Below the pieces are notes generated by a model. It ran no database searches. It saw nothing but the letters and a program-made list of their open reading frames with translations, and had not been told where the DNA came from. Positions 1-3,720 of a DNA stretch of 6,778 nt are shown here, in pieces (position 1 is the first letter of the stretch; each line of letters opens with the position of its first letter). Source of the stretch: an uncultured Bacillota bacterium (lineage in GTDB: Bacteria > Bacillota_I > Bacilli_A > RF39 > UBA660). Position numbers and translations under genes: made by a program. The stretch lies in contig CAJKKJ010000046.1 of NCBI GenBank assembly GCA_905200435.1, forward strand, positions 1 through 6,778, read 5' to 3'.

Positions 1-2
1 CG

Positions 3-98
3 GTTATAAAAGTAGGTGAGTCGCTTAGTATAACTGGTATGAGTTTGGCGGCTATTGTTGGGATTTTATTAAATTTATTTTTACCTAAAGAAAATTAA
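3..98 (+). CDS. C-terminal end of an NCS2-family uracil/xanthine permease (partial)
   Basis: The first bases continue a gene that begins outside the window; only its last 31 codons and a TAA stop are visible. The translated tail contains ITGMSLAAIVGILLNLFLP followed by KEN. This matches the usual ending of UraA/PyrP-type nucleobase:cation symporters, where a Gly-Met/Ile-x-Leu-Ala-Ala-Ile-Val-Gly-Ile segment forms the last membrane helix and is followed by a short charged tail. Such proteins import uracil or, in relatives, xanthine across the cytoplasmic membrane. The other two forward frames are closed by stops within the first 20 bases, which supports this one. A terminator-like hairpin follows 22 bases after the stop. 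The short fragment cannot distinguish a uracil from a xanthine carrier, and another NCS2 relative is possible. Confidence 0.7.
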   Translation, partial: VIKVGESLSITGMSLAAIVGILLNLFLPKEN

Positions 99-120
99 AA
101 AAATTATTAAATATAAAAAA

Positions 121-160
121 TGCACAATATTTTAAGAATACTGTGCAATTTTATGCTTTT
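121..160. terminator. Bidirectional terminator after the permease gene
   Basis: The arms TGCACAATATT (121-131) and AATACTGTGCA (137-147) enclose a 5-base loop. Read on the plus strand there is one A-C mismatch and the hairpin is followed by ATTTTATGCTTTT, so it can end the permease transcript. Read on the minus strand the same position is a G-U pair, giving an unbroken 11-pair stem followed by six T (120 down to 115), which is the stronger terminator. It probably serves convergent transcripts. Confidence 0.6.
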
Positions 161-222
161 CTGTATGTGTTTTGCACAATGGTTGTGCATTTTATGGTTT
201 GCCCAAATATTTATGGGTTTGC
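150..222 (+). repeat. Three imperfect direct copies of a TTTATG(C/G)-T-rich motif
   Basis: TTTATGCTTTTC (150-161), TTTATGGTTTGC (191-202) and TTTATGGGTTTGC (210-222) are near copies. The first two directly follow a TGCACAA hairpin, so hairpin plus tail appears as a duplicated unit, and the third copy lacks the full hairpin. No function is recognised. Confidence 0.4.
173..189. repeat. Perfect 7-bp hairpin sharing its arm with the upstream terminator
   Basis: TGCACAA (173-179) and TTGTGCA (183-189) pair perfectly around a TGG loop. The left arm is identical to bases 121-127 of the preceding hairpin, and TTTTATGG follows on the plus strand. It may be a backup terminator for the permease. Bases 121-127 could also pair with 183-189, giving an alternative, longer-range fold. 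Confidence 0.5.
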
Positions 223-237
223 TATTTATAGTATTAA

Positions 238-278
238 TATAAAAGAAATCCACCTAACTCAGCAATGATTTAGGTGAA
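238..278 (-). terminator. Terminator hairpin of the candidate small RNA
   Basis: On the minus strand UUCACCUAA (278-270) pairs with UUAGGUGGA (257-249), enclosing a short inner helix and an AUUGCU loop. The T-rich tract TTTCTTTTATA (248-238) follows. On the plus strand the helix loses the outer wobble pair and has no T tract. Confidence 0.45.
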
Positions 279-339
279 ACCAATTAAATCGGTGACACTC
301 AACATGCGATATTAAGTGTTCCTTTAAAACATTTATGAC
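238..339 (-). ncRNA. Candidate minus-strand small structured RNA, about 100 nt
   Basis: Read on the minus strand, a perfect TATAAT box (350 to 345) would start a transcript near 339. It would contain three stem-loops in direct succession. Stem 1 (319-295) has eight pairs including one G-U and a 9-base loop. Stem 2 (293-279) has six pairs including one G-U and a UUA loop. Stem 3 (278-249) has nine outer pairs including one U-G, an A-G mismatch and two further pairs, and is followed by TTTCTTTTATA, which reads as an intrinsic terminator. Stems 2 and 3 touch, and one base separates stems 1 and 2. Each wobble pair would be an A-C mismatch on the plus strand, which is why I favour the minus strand. 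I do not recognise the RNA family. No good -35 box is visible, so it might instead be processed from, or read through from, the tRNA transcript. Confidence 0.4.
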
Positions 340-344
340 TTTCT

Positions 345-350
345 ATTATA
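345..350 (-). promoter_or_regulatory. -10 box (TATAAT) for the candidate small RNA
   Basis: The minus strand reads a perfect TATAAT here, about six bases before the proposed RNA start. At spacings of 16 to 18 bases the upstream hexamers (around 367-374) do not resemble TTGACA, and there is no TGn extension. The promoter is therefore half-supported. Confidence 0.35.
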
Positions 351-362
351 CAATTTATACAT

Positions 363-397
363 AAAAACGACTTTTTAGCAAGCCGTTTTATTTTTTT
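363..397. terminator. Terminator of the tRNA operon, usable in both directions
   Basis: On the minus strand AAAACGGCTT (389-380) pairs with AAGTCGTTTT (373-364) as ten continuous pairs including one G-U, with a GCTAAA loop and a run of T ending at 363. It lies 34 bases past the CCA end of the tRNA-Thr gene and should end the tRNA transcript. On the plus strand the stem has one A-C mismatch but is followed by a richer ATTTTTTT tail (390-397). Confidence 0.6.
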
Positions 398-422
398 GAA
401 AAGTATGGGTATTAATCAAATC

Positions 423-498
423 TGGTGCCAGCTGACGGATTTGAACCATCGACCTATGCGTTACGAATGCATTGCTCTACCGACTAAGCTAAGCTGGC
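423..498 (-). tRNA. tRNA-Thr, anticodon CGT (reads ACG)
   Basis: On the minus strand the gene folds as a complete 76-base cloverleaf. The acceptor arms GCCAGCT and AGCTGGC pair perfectly, the discriminator is A and CCA is encoded. The D stem is GCTT/GAGC, and the T arm GATGG-TTCAAAT-CCGTC has one G-U pair. The anticodon loop TTCGTAA places CGT at positions 34-36, for threonine ACG codons; the same loop occurs in known tRNA-Thr(CGU) genes. The pair closing the anticodon loop (31-39) is A-C rather than Watson-Crick. The gene lies 5 bases downstream of tRNA-Gln in the same orientation and is surely co-transcribed with it. A C34 anticodon reads only the G-ending codon, so this is a minor isoacceptor in so AT-rich a genome. 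Confidence 0.95.
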
Positions 499-503
499 TT
501 AAT

Positions 504-577
504 TGGCTGCCCCAGTTAGATTCGAACTAACGCTCACGGAGTCAGAGTCCGATGCCTTACCACTTGGCTATGGGGCA
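504..577 (-). tRNA. tRNA-Gln, anticodon CTG (reads CAG)
   Basis: On the minus strand this is a 74-base cloverleaf. TGCCCCA and TGGGGCA form the acceptor stem, G is the discriminator and CCA is encoded. The D arm GCCAAGTGGTAAGGC and the G discriminator are typical of bacterial tRNA-Gln. The anticodon loop CTCTGAC places CTG at 34-36, for CAG. The T arm GTTAG-TTCGAAT-CTAAC is perfect. The top pair of the anticodon stem (27-43) is a T-T mismatch. It is the first gene of the Gln-Thr tRNA operon. Glutamine CAA codons must be read by another tRNA outside the window, since C34 cannot read A-ending codons without special modification. Confidence 0.95.
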
Positions 578-588
578 ACTACAAATTA

Positions 589-617
589 AGTATAGCACCT
601 TTGATTCTTTTTTTCAA
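589..617 (-). promoter_or_regulatory. Promoter of the tRNA-Gln/tRNA-Thr operon
   Basis: The minus strand reads TTGAAA (617 to 612), exactly 17 bases, then TATACT (594 to 589) with a TGC extension directly before it. Both boxes are near-consensus and predict a start near 582, five bases before the mature tRNA-Gln end. The -35 box contains the TGA stop codon (616-614) of the membrane protein gene upstream, so the two genes share these bases. Confidence 0.75.
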
Positions 618-624
618 TTGAAAA
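611..624. repeat. 14-bp perfect palindrome at the membrane-protein stop codon
   Basis: TTTTCAATTGAAAA reads the same on both strands. It covers the stop codon and most of the -35 box of the tRNA promoter. As RNA it has almost no loop and would be a poor terminator. It might be a protein-binding site or a chance product of high AT content. Confidence 0.3.
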
Positions 625-1450
625 TTTTAAATAAATCAAAAATAATACCTGTTATTGAACCAATAAAATAAATTAGTGATAATATTTTTATATTTTCTTT
701 TATATTTTTATTTACTTTAAATAAAACCATTATGGCAATACCTGAACCAGTTAGAACTCCTGCTAACATTGAACCAAAACTAATGGAAGAATTTAAATAT
801 AATTCAGTAATTATAATACTTGATGCACAGTTAGGAATAAGACCAATTAAACTTGATATAAATGGACTAAATATAGAATTTTTTAAAAGTAATTTACTTA
901 GTTTATCAGTACCTAAATAAGATATTCCGATATTTAATAGTAGGGTAGTAATTAAAATAAATATGCCAATATTAATTGTATGATGAACTGCTGATTTTAT
1001 AATGCCATTTTCACAATGACAATTTTCTTCTGTACATATATCTTCGATATCAATCTTTTTATTTTTATTAAATAAATCAATTATTAAACCAGATAACATA
1101 CCAATGAATATTTTTAAAGTTAGAATTAAAAATATAAATGATATTTTAGAACCACTACTTAATAATACAGGTATCATTTCATCACTGGTAGATAAGTAAA
1201 CAGCAATTAAAGTACCTAGAGTTATTATTTTGCCTGCATATAGGTTAGTCATAGCAACAGAAAAACCACACTGAGGAAATGCACCAAGAATTGATCCTAT
1301 TATAGGACCAAATCTGCCTGATTTGGTTATTTCGTTTTGAAATTTTTTTGATAATTTATGTTCTATATATTCCATAATAAGAAATGCACAGAACAAAAAT
1401 GGTAAAATTTTAATAAAATCTAATAAAGTATCTAATAATATTTCTTTCAT
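614..1450 (-). CDS. Putative manganese/heavy-metal exporter, ArsP_2 (PF11449)-like membrane protein
   Basis: This 278-residue, very hydrophobic protein would sit in the cytoplasmic membrane, with roughly eight hydrophobic segments. Residue numbers are from the ATG at 1450. The segment around GAFPQCG (56-62) and its counterpart GLIPNCASS (203-211) are the hallmark I recognise from proteins annotated as putative manganese transporters or 10-TM heavy-metal exporters. Residues 47-97 align without a gap to 194-244, showing an internal duplication. Between the halves lies a soluble loop with C139, C144, H145, C146, H156 and H157, which could bind metal. A GTG at 1459 would add three residues; neither start has a good SD site, and I chose the ATG because MKEILLDTLLDF resembles family N-termini. 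The stop is TGA. It is divergent from the marR operon. The family assignment is from memory of motifs and the substrate is inferred. Confidence 0.75.
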   Translation of the reverse strand: MKEILLDTLLDFIKILPFLFCAFLIMEYIEHKLSKKFQNEITKSGRFGPIIGSILGAFPQCGFSVAMTNLYAGKIITLGTLIAVYLSTSDEMIPVLLSSGSKISFIFLILTLKIFIGMLSGLIIDLFNKNKKIDIEDICTEENCHCENGIIKSAVHHTINIGIFILITTLLLNIGISYLGTDKLSKLLLKNSIFSPFISSLIGLIPNCASSIIITELYLNSSISFGSMLAGVLTGSGIAIMVLFKVNKNIKENIKILSLIYFIGSITGIIFDLFKIFN

Positions 1451-1465
1451 ATAAATCACACAAAT

Positions 1466-1494
1466 ATTTTAACAAAAAAATAAAAAAAATGCAA
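1466..1494 (-). promoter_or_regulatory. Possible promoter of the membrane exporter gene
   Basis: The minus strand reads TTGCAT (1494 to 1489), 17 bases made almost only of T, then TAAAAT (1471 to 1466). The predicted start is near 1459, at the GTG codon, leaving a leader of at most nine bases before the ATG. This would explain why no SD site is seen. The -35 box is weak, so support is moderate. Confidence 0.35.
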
Positions 1495-1514
1495 TTGTTA
1501 GATGCTTGACAATT
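1493..1514. promoter_or_regulatory. Candidate MarR operator dyad
   Basis: AATTGTTA (1493-1500) and TGACAATT (1507-1514) form an inverted repeat with one mismatch around a 6-base centre. Its 22-bp size is typical for a MarR dimer. It contains the -35 box of the marR promoter (1506-1511) and touches the -35 box proposed for the divergent exporter (1489-1494). A repressor bound here could block both promoters. Binding is inferred from position and symmetry. Confidence 0.5.
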
Positions 1515-1534
1515 TATTTTGGAAGTGCTATTAT
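1506..1534 (+). promoter_or_regulatory. Promoter of the marR-ABC-ABC-CDF operon
   Basis: A perfect TTGACA (1506-1511), a 17-base spacer and TATTAT (1529-1534) preceded by TGC (extended -10) make this the strongest promoter match in the window. The predicted start is G1541. This places the ATG at 1533 inside the -10 box, which conflicts with using it as the start codon of the repressor. Confidence 0.65.
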
Positions 1535-1979
1535 GTTTAAGTTGGTGATTAGGGTGGATAAAATATTATATGAACTTAAAGATTTAGATTATGAAGTAAT
1601 AAACAGAATTAATAAAACTAATAAAAGTATTCCTATAGGTATTACACAAGTAAAAATAATAGAATATTTAATGAAAAATCCTGTTACATATCAAAAAGAT
1701 TTAGAAAAAAACTTGAATTTATCAAGAGCTACTATATCTTGTGTGTTAAAAACAATGGAGAAGAATAAACTAATAGATAGAGTGTCTAATACATTAGATG
1801 CTAGAAGTAAAGAAGTTGTTTTAAACCAAAATTTAAAATCTAATTTAGAGCAAAATATAAGTGAAATAAAAAAAATAGATAAATTAATTACAAAAGATAT
1901 TGATCCGAATGATTTGGAAATATTTTTAAAGGTAATGAAAAAAATGAAAGAAAATTTAAGAGGTGATGAGAATGTTTAA
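1533..1979 (+). CDS. MarR-family winged-helix transcriptional regulator
   Basis: From the ATG at 1533 the protein has 148 residues, usual for MarR proteins. A winged helix-turn-helix covers about residues 38-97: helix 'ITQVKIIEYLMKN', the turn and recognition helix around LSRATISCVLKTMEKN (63-78), and a wing with the family's D-x-R motif (D89, R91). The flanking helices would form the dimer interface. The protein has no histidine and a single cysteine (C70), so it is unlikely to sense metal like AdcR/ZitR; a small organic ligand or the cysteine may be the input. It heads the exporter operon and overlaps the next gene by 8 bases. The start is uncertain. ATG 1533 has GGAAG (1521-1525) seven bases upstream but lies in the promoter -10 box. 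GTG 1554, with GGTGA at 1544-1548, would fit the predicted transcript and give 141 residues. TTG 1506 is the -35 box. Confidence 0.85.
   Translation: MFKLVIRVDKILYELKDLDYEVINRINKTNKSIPIGITQVKIIEYLMKNPVTYQKDLEKNLNLSRATISCVLKTMEKNKLIDRVSNTLDARSKEVVLNQNLKSNLEQNISEIKKIDKLITKDIDPNDLEIFLKVMKKMKENLRGDENV
1961..1966 (+). promoter_or_regulatory. Ribosome binding site deciding the start of the first ABC gene
   Basis: AGGTGA lies five bases before the ATG at 1972. Two earlier in-frame starts exist, GTG 1963 and ATG 1966, but they fall within this site and have no comparable site of their own. I therefore use 1972. Confidence 0.55.
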
Positions 1980-3720
1980 ATTAATTAAGAATTTTGAAAA
2001 GAGAGATTATATACTAATTATACTAACTATTCTTTTGATAGTTGTACAGGTATGGTTAGATTTAAAAATGCCTGATTATATGTCAGAAATAACTATGCTT
2101 GTTAAAACTGAAGGTAGTAAAATGTCTGACATTCTATATAATGGTGGCTTTATGCTATTATGTAGTTTGGGTAGTTTAGTTTCTACTATAATATCAGGTT
2201 ATTTTCTTGCTTTACTTGCTTCTGGTTTTTCAAGTAAGTTAAGAGAAAAAATATTTTACAAAGTTCAAAATTTATCACTTGATAAAATCAAACACTTTGA
2301 AACAAGTAGTTTAATAACTAGAACAACTAACGATATATCCCAAGTAGAAATGTTAATTGGTATGGGCTTACAATTATTAATTAAGGCTCCAATAACGGCT
2401 GTATGGGCTATATGTAAGATAGTTAATAAAAGTTTTTCATGGACACTTGCTACTAGTATATGTGTTTTAATTATGTTATCAGTTGTTACAATTCTTACAA
2501 TTGTTGTTATTCCTAAATTTAAGATTGTTCAAAAATTAATTGATAAATTAAATAAAATTGCTCGTGAAAATATAACTGGTATTAGAGTAATTAGGGCTTT
2601 TAATGCTGAAAAATATACCAAAAATAAATATGAGGATGTAAATGATAAATTAACAAAACAACAACTATTTAATCAAAAGGCATTTGCTGTTATGTCACCA
2701 ATGATGTATTTGATTATGAATATGCTTGCATTAGTAATTTATATAATTGGATCTAATTTAATATTAAAAGCTGGTCTTGCTGACAAGATAACATTATTTG
2801 GAGATATGATTGTATTTTCAAGTTATTCATTGCAAATTATTATGTCATTTTTAATGCTTGCGATGATTTTTACTGTTTTACCAAGATCAGAAGTATCTGC
2901 TAATCGTATAAATGAAGTTTTATGTGAGAAATCTTCTATTATAGATGGTACTTTTGATGGTAAAACTGATACTAAAGGAACAGTTGAATTTTGTAATGTT
3001 TCATTTAAATATCCTGATGCAAAAGAATATATTTTAGAAAATATTTCTTTTAAAGCTGAAAAAGGTGAAACGGTTGCTTTTATTGGATCTACTGGTTCTG
3101 GTAAATCAACATTAATTAACTTAGTACCGAGATTTTATGATGCTACTTCTGGTGAAGTTTTAGTTGATGGTATTAATGTAAAAGAATATAAATTAGAAAA
3201 ATTATATGATAAATTAGGTTATGTTTCGCAAAAAGCAGTTATATTTAATGGTAGTGTTAATTATAATGTTGAGTTTGGTGAAAACGGCAAAAAGAAAAAC
3301 GTGAAGAAAGCTATTGAGATTGCTCAAGCTAAAGAATTTGTTGAAAATATGGATGATAAATATGAAAGTAATTTATCACAGGGTGGTACTAATATATCTG
3401 GTGGTCAAAAGCAGAGAATATCGATTGCAAGAGCTATTGCTAGAGAACCGGAAATTTATATATTTGATGATTCATTTTCAGCACTTGATTATAAGACGGA
3501 TTTGAATTTAAGAAAAGCTATTAAGAAAAATGTTAAGGATGCAACTTGTTTGATTGTAGCTCAAAGAATAGGTACTATTATGCATGCTGATAAAATTATT
3601 GTTTTAGATAAAGGTAAGTGTGTTGGAATGGGTACTCATAAAGAGCTACTTGATAGTTGTGAAGTTTATAAAGAGATTGCTTTATCTCAAATTAGTAAGG
3701 AGGAGTTAGAACATGCCTAG
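1972..3720 (+). CDS. Heterodimeric ABC exporter, half 1 (degenerate-site subunit; BmrC/LmrC/TM287-like)
   Basis: The 582-residue half-transporter has six membrane helices (about 12-30, 58-85, 133-150, 157-180, 240-264, 276-302) followed by an ATP-binding domain. Visible elements are the A-loop Y347, Walker A GSTGSGKS (372-379), Q-loop Q420, signature ISGGQ (475-479), Walker B IYIFD (495-499) and D-loop SALD (503-506). Two catalytic positions are altered: the residue after Walker B is D500 instead of Glu, and the H-loop residue is Q531 instead of His. This pattern marks the subunit holding the non-hydrolysing site in heterodimeric exporters. The tail GTHKELLDSCEVYKEIALSQ is also typical of this subfamily. 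With the next gene it should form a pump for drugs, lipids or peptides in the cytoplasmic membrane. The gene overlaps marR by 8 bases and its partner by 8 bases. The substrate cannot be predicted. Confidence 0.92.
   Translation: MFKLIKNFEKRDYILIILTILLIVVQVWLDLKMPDYMSEITMLVKTEGSKMSDILYNGGFMLLCSLGSLVSTIISGYFLALLASGFSSKLREKIFYKVQNLSLDKIKHFETSSLITRTTNDISQVEMLIGMGLQLLIKAPITAVWAICKIVNKSFSWTLATSICVLIMLSVVTILTIVVIPKFKIVQKLIDKLNKIARENITGIRVIRAFNAEKYTKNKYEDVNDKLTKQQLFNQKAFAVMSPMMYLIMNMLALVIYIIGSNLILKAGLADKITLFGDMIVFSSYSLQIIMSFLMLAMIFTVLPRSEVSANRINEVLCEKSSIIDGTFDGKTDTKGTVEFCNVSFKYPDAKEYILENISFKAEKGETVAFIGSTGSGKSTLINLVPRFYDATSGEVLVDGINVKEYKLEKLYDKLGYVSQKAVIFNGSVNYNVEFGENGKKKNVKKAIEIAQAKEFVENMDDKYESNLSQGGTNISGGQKQRISIARAIAREPEIYIFDDSFSALDYKTDLNLRKAIKKNVKDATCLIVAQRIGTIMHADKIIVLDKGKCVGMGTHKELLDSCEVYKEIALSQISKEELEHA
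3697..3703 (+). promoter_or_regulatory. Strong ribosome binding site of the second ABC gene
   Basis: AAGGAGG lies nine bases before the ATG at 3713, inside the last codons of the first ABC gene. It fixes the start of the second gene and suggests its translation is strong and partly independent of upstream coupling. Confidence 0.7.

Larger units (their letters stand above)
99..422. other. 324-base non-coding stretch dense in hairpins
   Basis: No protein-coding frame of credible length or composition is visible on either strand between the permease stop and the tRNA genes. The stretch holds a hairpin at 121-147, a second hairpin with the same arm sequence at 173-189, three copies of a TTTATG(C/G)-type motif, three abutting hairpins at 249-319 that look like a minus-strand RNA, a minus-strand -10 box at 345-350 and a bidirectional terminator at 364-397. 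The parts are listed separately. Confidence 0.7.

Noticed and set aside
121..320. CRISPR array
   Set aside because: The hairpins are of different sizes and sequences, and there is no regular repeat-spacer spacing.
238..350. T-box leader, tmRNA or SRP RNA
   Set aside because: I found no GGTGG T-box sequence, no tRNA-like tmRNA end and no SRP GGAA tetraloop region; the three-hairpin fold fits none of them.
732..920. Open frame of 62 codons on the plus strand
   Set aside because: It lies opposite the membrane exporter gene, has no ribosome site, and its sequence mirrors the hydrophobic codons of the real gene.
1451..1532. Manganese riboswitch (yybP-ykoY type) upstream of either metal exporter
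   Set aside because: The shared intergenic gap is about 80 bases, mostly filled by promoters and A/T runs, and no paired element or conserved loop of that riboswitch is visible.
3314..3505. Open frame of 63 codons inside the first ABC gene
   Set aside because: It is in another frame across the conserved signature and Walker B region of the ABC protein.
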